DNA of 49,164 bases from CAYJDR01 sp964368965 (GCA_964368965.1 CAYJDR010000013.1:1-49164), one strand, 5' to 3'; positions 18,196 to 27,287 are shown, counted from the stretch's first letter. Numbers and translations are program-made. Notes: a model not told the origin generated them from the sequence alone.

Positions 18196-18663
18196 ATGAA
18201 AAACATGTTAAAGATGTTAGTAACATCAGTTGTATTTATAGTAGTGTTGGTGGTGGCTTTACTGAACGGTGATTTTTTATCGTTTGACCCACAAAAAGCC
18301 GAACAAGCTATGAAGATATTAAAAGAAAATTTAGATAACGCCACAAGCAATATAGCAGAAGAACTCGGTGTTGATGGTATCACTATTGACCCGAATAAAT
18401 CTATCACTGAAAATATCAATGATGTTGTTGATAATATTACGGAAACAGTTAAAACTGAAATTGTTGATAAAACAATAGAAGCTGCTAAAGATAACGTAAC
18501 AGCAGCAGTCGAAGCAGTGCAAGACAATGTAACACAAGCTATCGAAGCAGTTGAAGATAATGTTACGCAAACTATAGAGTCAGCTCAAGAAGAAGTTGAA
18601 AAAGAGATTGAGAAAGCGAAAGAAGCTGAACAAAACTCAACATCAGGTAAAATCGTAATGTAA
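18196..18663 (+). CDS. Membrane-anchored protein with five 11-residue repeats
   Basis: 155 residues. An N-terminal hydrophobic helix (about 7-23) is probably a membrane anchor. Residues 88-142 form five consecutive 11-residue units, each beginning Asp/Glu-x-Val and carrying Ile/Val-Glu at positions 7-8 (for example DNVTQAIEAVE). Eleven-residue periodicity is typical of amphipathic helices that lie on membranes (apolipoprotein, synuclein, LEA-like) or right-handed coiled coils. It starts twelve bases after proC and ends at a terminator, so it is the last gene of that operon. No family recognised. Confidence 0.7.
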   Translation: MKNMLKMLVTSVVFIVVLVVALLNGDFLSFDPQKAEQAMKILKENLDNATSNIAEELGVDGITIDPNKSITENINDVVDNITETVKTEIVDKTIEAAKDNVTAAVEAVQDNVTQAIEAVEDNVTQTIESAQEEVEKEIEKAKEAEQNSTSGKIVM

Positions 18664-18671
18664 TAACTATC

Positions 18672-18702
18672 AGGGTAGGCGATATGTTTACCCTATTTTT
18701 TT
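18672..18702 (+). terminator. Intrinsic terminator after the repeat protein
   Basis: AGGGTA (18672-18677) pairs with TACCCT (18689-18694), followed by a run of T (18696-18702). The 3' arm overlaps the stop codon of the convergent MATE gene. Confidence 0.85.
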
Positions 18703-20066
18703 GTATGTTTTTTCATACCGTAGTCTAGCCATTTTTTGCGTTTATATTCGATAACTAGCATTGTGCTTGAAAATATACTAGATGTTAGCATCGCTGTATA
18801 AATGCCATATACTTTATAATCGAGCACATAGGCTAAAACATATGCCATTGGTAGCTGAATAAGTAGAGACGTTATAACACTTATACGTGATGTGATAGCT
18901 GTTGCACCAGCGCCAGAAAGTATGCCAACTTGTACAGCAGCATAACTCCTAAGCGGTAATATGAAGCAAGCAACCATAACAAAAAACGAAGCGTAAATTA
19001 TAACTTGCTCATCAACTGTGAATATCCCAATAACATAATCACGAAACACGAATAGTGTAACAGCAGTTACAAGTGACATTGATGCAACAATGAGTGATAT
19101 TTTTATGCCTAGTTTATATAGTTCATCATATTTGCCTGCACCCATCATATGCCCACTAACCATAGCAAGCGATATCGCAAGTGCACCCAATGGAAAAAGT
19201 ATCAACGACTCAACACGCATGCCGATAACGACACCAGCAGTTGCAGCAATCTGGCCATCAGGTAAGTTTGTAAGCATAGCAAGGATAGTAAAGCTCGAGA
19301 TTGTGCCAGCTAGTTGACCTATGGTTGACGGTATACTCACCTTTAATAAGTATGGCAAAGCTGCTTTGATCCAGCGCATAGGCGGCGGAAGCAGTGTGTC
19401 GACAATCTTAAACTTGAATAACATAAACACATTGAATATAACGCCAATCAAAGCGCCAGCTGCTGTAGAGTATGCAATGCCATGATAGCCATATTTTGGA
19501 AAACCTAAGTAGCCTAGCCCAAATAATAAATCACCCGCAACATTCACAACAGCAATAATAGACATCGTAGCAAATGGCATAAGCACAAAAGTATGCGCAC
19601 GGAAAACCGTGTTGATAGCTATGCATGTGTAGAAAAAAGGTAGGTATAAAATGTATGCAGTCGCAAATGTCTGGAATGGTTTTACAATACTTGCATCGGT
19701 GGCAAATATTGCAGTCCATAATGGCATAAGTAAGTAAGATATTAAAGACGTGATAAGCCCAACACCAAAAACCAACACTATAACTAAGTTTGCATATCTT
19801 TTAGCTTTTAGTTTATTTCCAGCCCCAAGCGATTGCGAAATAGTTGCCATTGTGCCACCACTAACGATAGATACAACTAACACCATCATCGCAAGTATTT
19901 GCGCTACAACACCGATGCTTGCCTGCACTGTTGTGTCGAGCTGCCCAGCTGCCCATAGGTCAGTCATGGATATTATAATATGCGTGCTCATAACCGCAAG
20001 TTGCGATAGAGTTACAAATAAAATTTTTTTGCCAGAAAAATTGCCGTTTTTGATATTTAGCTTCAT
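18693..20066 (-). CDS. MATE-family multidrug/sodium exporter
   Basis: 457 residues with about twelve membrane helices in two halves of six, the standard MATE plan for Na+- or H+-driven export of organic cations. Typical motifs are seen: the first helix DLWAAGQLDTTVQASIGVV, ATISQSLGAGNKLKAKRYA after helix 2, and in the second half AISLAMVSGHMMGAGKYDEL. The basic C-terminus (KRKKW ... KKHTKK) is cytoplasmic. It stands alone on the minus strand, convergent with the proC operon and divergent from the first chemoreceptor. The transported compound is unknown. Confidence 0.92.
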   Translation of the reverse strand: MKLNIKNGNFSGKKILFVTLSQLAVMSTHIIISMTDLWAAGQLDTTVQASIGVVAQILAMMVLVVSIVSGGTMATISQSLGAGNKLKAKRYANLVIVLVFGVGLITSLISYLLMPLWTAIFATDASIVKPFQTFATAYILYLPFFYTCIAINTVFRAHTFVLMPFATMSIIAVVNVAGDLLFGLGYLGFPKYGYHGIAYSTAAGALIGVIFNVFMLFKFKIVDTLLPPPMRWIKAALPYLLKVSIPSTIGQLAGTISSFTILAMLTNLPDGQIAATAGVVIGMRVESLILFPLGALAISLAMVSGHMMGAGKYDELYKLGIKISLIVASMSLVTAVTLFVFRDYVIGIFTVDEQVIIYASFFVMVACFILPLRSYAAVQVGILSGAGATAITSRISVITSLLIQLPMAYVLAYVLDYKVYGIYTAMLTSSIFSSTMLVIEYKRKKWLDYGMKKHTKK

Positions 20067-20164
20067 CTAACAAGATTAAGACTTCACGTAAACTATTGCA
20101 AGTAAAAAGTGAAAGTTATTGCGAATATGTTGCACAATTTGTTTAGAAAAATTTACACAAATGC

Positions 20165-20194
20165 TTGAAAAATTTAATTAATGATGTATATTAT
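20165..20194 (+). promoter_or_regulatory. Promoter of the first chemoreceptor gene
   Basis: TTGAAA (20165-20170) and TATTAT (20189-20194) are separated by 18 bases, about 60 bases before the chosen start codon. This looks like a sigma-70 promoter rather than a sigma-28 one. Confidence 0.5.
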
Positions 20195-20251
20195 AATAAG
20201 AAATGTTGATTATACAACTGTATGTATAAATGTGATAAGAGGGTAATATTT

Positions 20252-22222
20252 ATGAGGTTCACAATCAAGTTTAAGTTGTATGCTGCAGCAGTAGCATTTG
20301 TTGTTGTTTGCGCTATTAGTGTGGCTAGCTCGATGTATTTTTCATCTGTGTTTAGGGTAGGTGCGGTTGATTTACAGACAATATTTGCACCAACACAAAC
20401 TTTGTTTATGGAAGCATCATCGGATATTTACGAAATTGAAATAGCTTACCGTAAATATTTAGCAGACCATAACGAAGCAAACTATAAAGAGCTTATTAGA
20501 GAAATTGACGATTCTGCAGTAAGTAGAGATGATTTAAGAAACTTATTTAGAACAGTCGACATGACAAAAATACCAGAAGTTGCAAAAGAAGCAAAAACTT
20601 ACATGGTACTTGTTGATGAATATTATAACACCGTCAGAACAGGTGCTGAAATATCGAAACAAATTAATGAATATGATGTAGCTATTGATGAAAATTTACA
20701 AGTGATGTTTAAAGACGCTAGAGAAATAACTCAGATAGAAAATACATCTGGACATCTAAACCAAAGCGCTGTTGATTTTGCTACAGGAGTTACAGACTTA
20801 GCACGCCAGCTAGATACTGTGCTTGTTGAAGCACTATTTTATTCAAATTCAAAAATATTGACAGACCTTACCCAACATTCAGATGCAGCTGTTCTCGCAC
20901 TTATTGATGCAGGTAAAAAAGCTACAACAGGTAAAGAGTTAGAGCTTGTGCTTGAGATTGAAGAAAAAGTTATTAATATCATAGGGCTTCTTGGTCCGCT
21001 AGCAGAAAGTCTTGATGCACTTAATGTAGAGATATCTGAATTTGATAAAATTAGCGTAGAGCTTGATATAAACCGTGGCAAACTAGCAGATAATGTAAAT
21101 AATGACACAGGTAAAAGTGCCGAGAATATGCTTGCAATGGCAGATAACAGCCAAATGTTTGCTATCATTATACTTGTTTTGATTTTAGTTGTTGTTGCAA
21201 TAGCTACTGCAATTATAAGTTTAGGTGTTGTTAATCCATTGCGTAAAACTGTTGACCTTACAGCAGATTTATCAAGTGGCGATGGTGGGGACTTAACTCA
21301 ACAATTAGTTGTTAAAACGAACGATGAGTTCCGCGATTTAGCAGGCAACGTAAATGATTTCATTGAAAGTGTCAGGAATATTATTACAGAAGTGAAAGAG
21401 TCCGCAGATGAAGTAGCATCTGGTAATAATGAACTTGCAGCAACAATGGAAGAGCTTGTTACAACATTTGACTCACAAAATGAACAAATTGCGCATGTAC
21501 TAGGAAGCATTGATGAAGTTTCAAACATAGCAAGGACTACAGTTGACGAACTAACAATTACAAAGCTAGTGCTTGAAGAGACAAACAATGCAACGCATAC
21601 GGGCTCAAGCCAGCTAGATTTTGTTAAAACTAGCATAATGAATATTAATGAGCAAACTGAAAGGTTGCATATAACAATTGGTAACTTAGGCGACAGCTCA
21701 AACCAAATTGGCGATATTTTAAGTGTTATCAACGATATCGCAGACCAAACAAACTTGCTAGCATTAAACGCAGCTATCGAGGCAGCACGTGCTGGCGAAG
21801 CTGGTAGAGGGTTTGCTGTAGTTGCTGATGAGGTTAGAAAGCTTGCAGAACGCACAACTAAAGCGACTGGCGAAATTGAAGGTATCATCACTACGCTACA
21901 ACGTGATTCTGCAACAGCTTCAAGCGAAATGACTCAAGCGAGTGAAACAGTTGTCGAAGGTGTGAACAATATTGAGCAAACAGCTGCAGGCTTCCAAACG
22001 GTTGTTACAAGTGTTGATAAAATCAATAATACGGTTTCAACAGTTACAGAGTCGGTTGAAAGCCAGGCAGTTGCGATATCTAGCATCGTAGACACTACGC
22101 AAATATTCGCAGCAGGGCTTGCACAAAGCTCCACAGCTGTTAGCGAAGTAAACATAACTATTGCACACTTGCAAGAGCGTGTTGAACTCCTAAAAGCATT
22201 GGTTAGTAGGTTTAAAATCTAA
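20252..22222 (+). CDS. Methyl-accepting chemotaxis protein 1
   Basis: Transmembrane chemoreceptor. TM1 is at about residues 9-31, an all-helical periplasmic ligand domain follows (about 32-300), TM2 at 301-326, HAMP at 325-385, and the cytoplasmic MA signalling domain with the hairpin-tip motif DQTNLLALNAAIEAARAGEA near residue 497. There is no C-terminal CheR-tethering pentapeptide. I chose ATG 20252 (656 residues): GAGGG lies upstream, and the paralogue next door has the same length and N-terminus; an in-frame ATG at 20222 looks spurious. Ligand unknown. Confidence 0.93.
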   Translation: MRFTIKFKLYAAAVAFVVVCAISVASSMYFSSVFRVGAVDLQTIFAPTQTLFMEASSDIYEIEIAYRKYLADHNEANYKELIREIDDSAVSRDDLRNLFRTVDMTKIPEVAKEAKTYMVLVDEYYNTVRTGAEISKQINEYDVAIDENLQVMFKDAREITQIENTSGHLNQSAVDFATGVTDLARQLDTVLVEALFYSNSKILTDLTQHSDAAVLALIDAGKKATTGKELELVLEIEEKVINIIGLLGPLAESLDALNVEISEFDKISVELDINRGKLADNVNNDTGKSAENMLAMADNSQMFAIIILVLILVVVAIATAIISLGVVNPLRKTVDLTADLSSGDGGDLTQQLVVKTNDEFRDLAGNVNDFIESVRNIITEVKESADEVASGNNELAATMEELVTTFDSQNEQIAHVLGSIDEVSNIARTTVDELTITKLVLEETNNATHTGSSQLDFVKTSIMNINEQTERLHITIGNLGDSSNQIGDILSVINDIADQTNLLALNAAIEAARAGEAGRGFAVVADEVRKLAERTTKATGEIEGIITTLQRDSATASSEMTQASETVVEGVNNIEQTAAGFQTVVTSVDKINNTVSTVTESVESQAVAISSIVDTTQIFAAGLAQSSTAVSEVNITIAHLQERVELLKALVSRFKI

Positions 22223-22250
22223 AAGAATAAGAAAAATGTAAATGACGCAA

Positions 22251-22287
22251 AAGCTCACTTTTATTTAGTATAGAAGTGGGCTTTTTT
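22251..22287 (+). terminator. Intrinsic terminator between the two chemoreceptor genes
   Basis: AAGCTCACTT (22251-22260) pairs with AAGTGGGCTT (22274-22283) with one wobble, followed by T residues. Confidence 0.88.
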
Positions 22288-22408
22288 ATTGGGGAAAATA
22301 GATATTAGTTGCATTTGCAATATGTAATGTGTATAAGTGTTATTTAGAGTGGTTTAGCTATATGTTAAGAAAAGTACACATGTAGTATGTAAATGAGGTG
22401 GTTTAATT

Positions 22409-24379
22409 ATGAGGCTTACAGTAAGGTTAAAGATGTATTTAGCTGCATTATCTTTAGTTGCAGTATGTTTGCTTGGTATTGTTGGTTTAATCCATTACTC
22501 TGGCACTTTTAGAGATAGTGCGTTAGAGATGAATACTGTTTTTACGCCTGTTCAAGGGCTATTTTTTGAGGCGTCGTCAGATGTTGCAGAGATTGAAACG
22601 GCAATGAATATGTATCTCTCAGATGCAAGTAATAGTAACCTTAACGTCCTTACAAGTGAACGCGATGACGCCGCAAAAAGTGTTGAGGCGCTTGTTACGT
22701 TATTTAAAAAGATAGATGTTACAGAATTTCCAGAGATAGCAAAAGGTGTTGATGAATACTCGGCGAGTGCTGATAGATATTTCAAAACTATAGATAATAA
22801 AATCGTTATAACAGATGAGATAACTACGCTTACTTTAGCTGTTAAAGAAAGAATTGCAATTATTGTTAAATCGGCAGAGGAACTGCGAGTTAGCCAAATG
22901 GCGCAAGAAAATCCTAGCCTTGAATTATTAGAGTTTTCACGCACTATGACAGATTTAGCACGCCTGCTTGAAATAAGGCTGCTTGAAACGCTATACTACG
23001 GCGACCCTGAGATTTTAGTTTCACTTGCTGGCCCTACTGATAAGGTCGTATCTGGGCTATTAGCAAAAGCGAAAGCCGCAGCGAACGGCAACAGCTTAAA
23101 AATGGTTGAGAAGGTCGAAACAGGTACAAAAGATATGCTTGTAGTTGTTCAAGAGCTGATTGCTAGTTTAATTGAATTACAAGAAAATACAGCAACATTT
23201 AATATGTTACTTGCAGACTTAGGGAGCAGAAGTTCTAAACTTGTTACACAAACTTTTGAACTAGCAGATGAAAACTCAGGCTCTATGCTTCAGCTTGCTG
23301 AAACGGCAAAAGGCTATTCTACAATCATTACTATTATTATGATAATCGTTACGCTTACATGTGTTATTGTGTTGCGTTTAGGTGTTGTAAACCCACTTAG
23401 AAGGGCAATAGACCTCACAGCAGACCTTGCCCATAGTGAAGGTGGCGATTTAACGCAAAAGCTCAACATTACTACAAATGATGAGTTTGGCGATTTAGCT
23501 GAGAATGTAAACAGCTTTATTGACCACATGAAAGAACTTATTGAAGAAGTAAAGAAATCCGCAGATGAAGTAGCCTCTGGCAACCATGAACTTGCAGCGA
23601 CGATTGAAGAATTAGTTGTTACCTTTGATAACCAAAATGACCAAGTGACAACAGTGCTTGAAAGCATTGATGAAGTGTCTGGCATTGCAAAATCTACTGT
23701 AGATGAGCTAAGTGTTACAATGCTTGCACTAGATGAAACGAACAACGCCACGCATAATGGTTCTAGCCAGCTAGATGTTGTTAAAAGCAGTATATTGAAT
23801 ATTAATGAACAAGCTGAAAAACTACAAGTAACCATTGGTAACCTAAGCGAAAGCTCAAACCAAATTGGTGACATCTTAGGCGTTATTAACGACATAGCAG
23901 ACCAAACAAACCTACTTGCGCTAAACGCTGCTATCGAGGCGGCACGTGCTGGCGAAGCTGGCAGAGGGTTTGCCGTAGTAGCTGATGAAGTACGCAAACT
24001 AGCCGAGCGCACAACGAAAGCTACAAGTGAAATTGAGGGCATTATAACAATGCTCCAACGTGACTCAATTGCAGCATCTAATGAAATGTCACAAGCTAGT
24101 GACTCTGTTAGTGAAGGGGTAAATAATATTGAACGCACATCAACAGGTTTCCAAGATGTTGTTGATAGTGTTGAGAAGATTAATAATACTGTGTCAACAG
24201 TTACTCATTCGGTTGAAAACCAGTCTGTAGCTATCGGAAACATTGTTGATACAACACAGGTGTTCGCATCTGGGCTGTCGCAAAGCGTGAGCGCTGTTAA
24301 CGAAGTGAGCACGATTATTGAACACCTACAGCGACGAGCAGAAGATTTAAAAACATTAGTTAGCAGATTTAAACTGTAA
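22409..24379 (+). CDS. Methyl-accepting chemotaxis protein 2
   Basis: 656-residue chemoreceptor, a tandem paralogue of its upstream neighbour: same length, same TM1-periplasmic helical domain-TM2-HAMP-MA layout, and nearly identical signalling tip (DQTNLLALNAAIEAARAGEA). The periplasmic domains (about 32-300) are much more diverged than the cytoplasmic halves, so they likely sense different ligands. The ribosome binding site is GAGGTGG before the ATG. Each copy has its own terminator, and the 121-base gap presumably holds a separate promoter I could not identify with confidence. Confidence 0.93.
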   Translation: MRLTVRLKMYLAALSLVAVCLLGIVGLIHYSGTFRDSALEMNTVFTPVQGLFFEASSDVAEIETAMNMYLSDASNSNLNVLTSERDDAAKSVEALVTLFKKIDVTEFPEIAKGVDEYSASADRYFKTIDNKIVITDEITTLTLAVKERIAIIVKSAEELRVSQMAQENPSLELLEFSRTMTDLARLLEIRLLETLYYGDPEILVSLAGPTDKVVSGLLAKAKAAANGNSLKMVEKVETGTKDMLVVVQELIASLIELQENTATFNMLLADLGSRSSKLVTQTFELADENSGSMLQLAETAKGYSTIITIIMIIVTLTCVIVLRLGVVNPLRRAIDLTADLAHSEGGDLTQKLNITTNDEFGDLAENVNSFIDHMKELIEEVKKSADEVASGNHELAATIEELVVTFDNQNDQVTTVLESIDEVSGIAKSTVDELSVTMLALDETNNATHNGSSQLDVVKSSILNINEQAEKLQVTIGNLSESSNQIGDILGVINDIADQTNLLALNAAIEAARAGEAGRGFAVVADEVRKLAERTTKATSEIEGIITMLQRDSIAASNEMSQASDSVSEGVNNIERTSTGFQDVVDSVEKINNTVSTVTHSVENQSVAIGNIVDTTQVFASGLSQSVSAVNEVSTIIEHLQRRAEDLKTLVSRFKL

Positions 24380-24386
24380 TTCTATA

Positions 24387-24414
24387 GGCCACCTTTTCAG
24401 GTGGTCTTTTTTTT
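24387..24414 (+). terminator. Intrinsic terminator after chemoreceptor 2
   Basis: GGCCACCT (24387-24394) pairs with AGGTGGTC (24399-24406) around a four-base loop; eight T residues follow. Confidence 0.92.
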
Positions 24415-24479
24415 GTGCTGTTGCTAGAAAAAAAGTGAACACATATATTAATAAAGTTGTCTATCTGAAATAATAATTC

Positions 24480-24508
24480 TTGTATTTATTGAAATGTGCA
24501 ACTATAAT
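24480..24508 (+). promoter_or_regulatory. Sigma-70 promoter of the gspG-N operon
   Basis: TTGTAT (24480-24485) and a perfect TATAAT (24503-24508) with the ideal 17-base spacing. The predicted transcript starts about 30 bases before gspG, which has a strong AAGGAG ribosome binding site. Confidence 0.75.
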
Positions 24509-24544
24509 GTCAAGATAAATTTGTATGTATATTAAGGAGATGTT

Positions 24545-24997
24545 ATGAAAGTAAAAACTAATCTGAAGCAAGGGTTTACCTTGATAGAACTTATTGTTGT
24601 GCTTGTTATATTAGGTTTGCTTGCAACGTTCGTTGGGCCTAGCCTATTAAGCTACCCAGACCAAGCACGCGCATCTAAAGCACAAAATGACATGTTAGCA
24701 ATCGAAGGCGCTATTAAGCGTTATAAAATAGACACAGGTGTCTACCCAACTACTGAACAAGGACTTCTTGCACTCATTGAAGAGCCAGAAGTTGAGCCTA
24801 TCCCTAAAGGATGGCGTGTTGGTGGCTACCTAGACCTTCAAGAAGCACCAAAAGACCCTTGGGGTGGGGACTACATCTATCGCTCACCAGCAGAAAATGA
24901 AGAACTAGACTTTGAACTTATTTCACTAGGTGCAGATGGTGAAGAAGGTGGCGAAGATATAGACGCTGATATCCGCCTTGAAGATTTGAAACAATAA
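24545..24997 (+). CDS. gspG: Type II secretion major pseudopilin GspG
   Basis: Main subunit of the T2SS pseudopilus. The 150-residue precursor has the prepilin signal KQG|FTLIELIVVLVILGLL with Gly at -1 and Glu at +5, a long N-terminal helix, and the GspG C-terminal block TGVYPTTEQGLLALIEEP ... PKDPWGGDYIYRSP with acidic residues (DADIRLED) near the end that may bind calcium. Strong promoter and ribosome binding site, and a terminator directly after it, fit its need for high expression. Confidence 0.97.
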   Translation: MKVKTNLKQGFTLIELIVVLVILGLLATFVGPSLLSYPDQARASKAQNDMLAIEGAIKRYKIDTGVYPTTEQGLLALIEEPEVEPIPKGWRVGGYLDLQEAPKDPWGGDYIYRSPAENEELDFELISLGADGEEGGEDIDADIRLEDLKQ

Positions 24998-25017
24998 AAA
25001 TTGTATGTAATTTTACA

Positions 25018-25044
25018 GGCACGATAATTTTTCGTGCCTTTTTT
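25018..25044 (+). terminator. Terminator between gspG and gspH (probable attenuator)
   Basis: GGCACG (25018-25023) pairs with CGTGCC (25033-25038) around a nine-base loop, followed by six T residues. It lies inside the gsp operon, so partial read-through would give much more gspG than minor pseudopilin mRNA. Confidence 0.88.
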
Positions 25045-25065
25045 AATAACAATGCAGGGATATAG

Positions 25066-25497
25066 ATGAAGTCAAAAGCCTTTACTTTGCTTGAACTTAT
25101 GGTTGTGTTGATGATACTTGGTGTCGGGCTTATGACATTAACGCCACGTATCGCCAATGAAGCTATCGGTGTTGATGAACGGTTACTTTTTTTTGATGAG
25201 CTTTTAAAAGAACATCACACTAGAGCTGTTGAGCTTGGTATGCCTGTGACGTTTACAGGTTTTAAAGGATCTGGCAATATACTCACGCACGACGGCGAAC
25301 GCGTTACAATACCTGATGTAGACTCAGTACAAGTCGCTATTGTAAACGGGCAAGAAACTTCCAGCGAGGAATACTTGATTAGGATATATCCTGACGGACT
25401 TGTAGACTACTTCATGCTAGTGTTTAAAGATGATGACGTTGTTGAATCAGTGCCGATATTATTTCAAACTAGGTATGGTGAGTATGAAGAAGACTAA
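25066..25497 (+). CDS. gspH: Type II secretion minor pseudopilin GspH
   Basis: 143-residue pseudopilin precursor. Signal MKSKA|FTLLELMVVLMILGV has Ala instead of Gly at -1 and Glu at +5. A beta-rich globular domain follows (VTFTGFKGSGN, VQVAIVNG, EYLIRIYPDGLVDYF), consistent with GspH. It sits immediately after the terminator that follows gspG and overlaps gspI by 14 bases. Assignment to H rests on order and size as well as sequence. Confidence 0.85.
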   Translation: MKSKAFTLLELMVVLMILGVGLMTLTPRIANEAIGVDERLLFFDELLKEHHTRAVELGMPVTFTGFKGSGNILTHDGERVTIPDVDSVQVAIVNGQETSSEEYLIRIYPDGLVDYFMLVFKDDDVVESVPILFQTRYGEYEED

Positions 25498-25834
25498 AAA
25501 AGGCTTTACACTACTTGAAGTGCTTATAACACTTGCTGTGCTAAGTATTAGTATGCTTGGAGTGTATTCATTGTTGAATTTGTCACTCGATACGACTATC
25601 TATTCAAAAGACAAACTGTTTGTGATAGAGCGAGGGTATGATAGGTTATCAATGATGATGAATTATCCCTCAAAAGTGTATTCTGATAAAGAAGAATATG
25701 AAGGCATAGAAGTGCGCTATGAGTTTGAATATAGCTCAACACCTATACCAGGCGTGCAAGAGGTGCGCATGACTGTTGCAATAGACGGTGCTGAGGCATC
25801 GTTCGTATATTACGAAGAGACAGGGCAACTATAA
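25484..25834 (+). CDS. gspI: Type II secretion minor pseudopilin GspI
   Basis: 116-residue pseudopilin precursor; signal MKKTKKG|FTLLEVLITLAVLSI with Gly at -1 and Glu at +5, then a short globular domain (YEFEYSSTPIPGVQEVRMTV) typical of GspI, which nucleates the pseudopilus tip with J and K. I place the start at ATG 25484 (GGTGAG upstream) inside the end of gspH; earlier in-frame ATGs (25430, 25475) would give an unusually long leader. It ends one base before gspJ. Confidence 0.88.
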   Translation: MKKTKKGFTLLEVLITLAVLSISMLGVYSLLNLSLDTTIYSKDKLFVIERGYDRLSMMMNYPSKVYSDKEEYEGIEVRYEFEYSSTPIPGVQEVRMTVAIDGAEASFVYYEETGQL

Positions 25835-25835
25835 G

Positions 25836-26351
25836 ATGAACAAGCAAGCATTTACGATAATTGAATTACTTATTGCTATGTCAATTTCATCTATAATTGC
25901 GTTAGGGTTGTTTTCGATGTTTGATGCAATCGTAGGCACAAGCCAGCAAAGCGACACTAGTAGCGAAAGCATTGAGATTATACAAGCTATCACAAATTTG
26001 ATAAATAAAGATGTTAGAATGAGCAACAATTCAGCATTCTCTGTAGATAATAGGGAAGATATCGGCAGGCTAAAATTCAGCACACAAAATAGTTTACGTT
26101 TTAACAAAGCTATCCCTGTTGATGTTGAATATTATGTTGATGATGAAGGCTGGTTCGTTAGGCGTGAAAGTAATACTAATATGTTGTATGATATGGATAT
26201 GAGGCTTATCCCAAATGTTACCGAGCTAGATTATTTGTTTTATGATGGTATAGAATATGTTGAAGAGACAAAAGCTAGCGCGAGGCTTATTAAAGTAAAT
26301 ATGGTAGTTGAAGACAACAATATATCAGTGCTTGCAGCAAGGACGTTTTAG
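25836..26351 (+). CDS. gspJ: Type II secretion minor pseudopilin GspJ
   Basis: 171-residue pseudopilin precursor; signal MNKQA|FTIIELLIAMSISSI has Ala at -1 and Glu at +5. The globular part contains DVEYYVDDEGWFVRRES and LIPNVTELDYLFYDG, matching the GspJ pattern of a strand-rich domain that pairs with GspI and GspK at the pilus tip. The start is ATG 25836, one base after the gspI stop; the upstream in-frame ATG (25788) lies within gspI and would place residues ahead of the leader. Confidence 0.88.
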   Translation: MNKQAFTIIELLIAMSISSIIALGLFSMFDAIVGTSQQSDTSSESIEIIQAITNLINKDVRMSNNSAFSVDNREDIGRLKFSTQNSLRFNKAIPVDVEYYVDDEGWFVRRESNTNMLYDMDMRLIPNVTELDYLFYDGIEYVEETKASARLIKVNMVVEDNNISVLAARTF

Positions 26352-26352
26352 C

Positions 26353-27258
26353 ATGAGGCATAAAAAAGGCTCAATACTACTAACGGCTTTGATTATTATT
26401 GCACTTTGCACAACTGCTGCATTATACTTGCATGAAAATGCTACAAGCTCATACTCAGCAGTGGTTAAATTGCAAACAGAATACCAAGGTGCAATCTATG
26501 CTATGACAGTTGCAGATGCTGTTGATATGTTGTTTAAATATGACGACCCAGATTATGATAGCGAGAATGATATTTGGAACACTGCGATACCTATAGCTGT
26601 TGAAAAGGGCTTTTTAACTGTATATGTGAAACCATTGAATGCTAAGTTTCCTATAAACGCACTTGCTAATGATAATGAAACAGAGCGAGAACGGTATGAA
26701 TTAGCGTTCGATACGTACATGCGCTCACTAGAGATTGATAATTATGACCTAGATGAACTCTTGAGCTGGCTAGGAAGTGGCACGCCATCGGTAGAGCGCT
26801 ATGATGAAAATAACGCACCATACAGCATGAAAGGTGCACCACTTGAAACACTTGCAGAACTTGCGTATGTACCATCGTTCGCTGATAATTATAGAGAATT
26901 AGCAGAGTATGTATCTATCGGTGGTGACGGATATAAGATAAATATGAACCTAGCATCAGAGGAGTTGATACTTGCGATAATGCCTGAGCTAGAGCCATAT
27001 ATTTCAAGCATTATGTCTGCTAGGGAAGAAGAAGACTTTACAAACGTGTCAGATATTTATAATATCATGGGTGATGCAGCACAAGATGTTTATAACTCCG
27101 TGTTGCCATTTATTGATGTGAAGTCAACTTTCTACTATGCAAAAATAGAGATTAATGTTAATGATGAGAACACGTATTTCCATGTGCTGTTCAAGCGCTC
27201 AGGTAGTGCTGGCAGTTCAGTAAAATATATAGAGGGCGGTAGCATAGACTACTTCTAA
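26353..27258 (+). CDS. gspK: Type II secretion minor pseudopilin GspK
   Basis: 301-residue tip pseudopilin. Signal MRHKKG|SILLTALIIIALCTTAALY has Gly at -1 but no Glu at +5, the hallmark of GspK, which caps the pseudopilus. A large alpha-domain insert (about 100-220) includes the helix-hairpin-helix-like segments NMNLASEELILAIMPELEPYISSIM and DFTNVSDIYNIMG. Start taken at ATG 26353, directly after the gspJ stop; an upstream in-frame ATG at 26308 lies within gspJ. Confidence 0.9.
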   Translation: MRHKKGSILLTALIIIALCTTAALYLHENATSSYSAVVKLQTEYQGAIYAMTVADAVDMLFKYDDPDYDSENDIWNTAIPIAVEKGFLTVYVKPLNAKFPINALANDNETERERYELAFDTYMRSLEIDNYDLDELLSWLGSGTPSVERYDENNAPYSMKGAPLETLAELAYVPSFADNYRELAEYVSIGGDGYKINMNLASEELILAIMPELEPYISSIMSAREEEDFTNVSDIYNIMGDAAQDVYNSVLPFIDVKSTFYYAKIEINVNDENTYFHVLFKRSGSAGSSVKYIEGGSIDYF

Positions 27259-27287
27259 CAATCCAATTAGGCGGGCGATAATTTAGC

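Noticed and set aside
17865..18527. 220-residue minus-strand frame across proC and the repeat protein
   Set aside because: Antisense to two well-supported genes; composition is a by-product of their codon pattern.
20090..20140. Weak sigma-28-like promoter for chemoreceptor 1
   Set aside because: TAAA and GCGAAT can be paired, but the match to GCCGATAA is poor and the sigma-70 site downstream is better.
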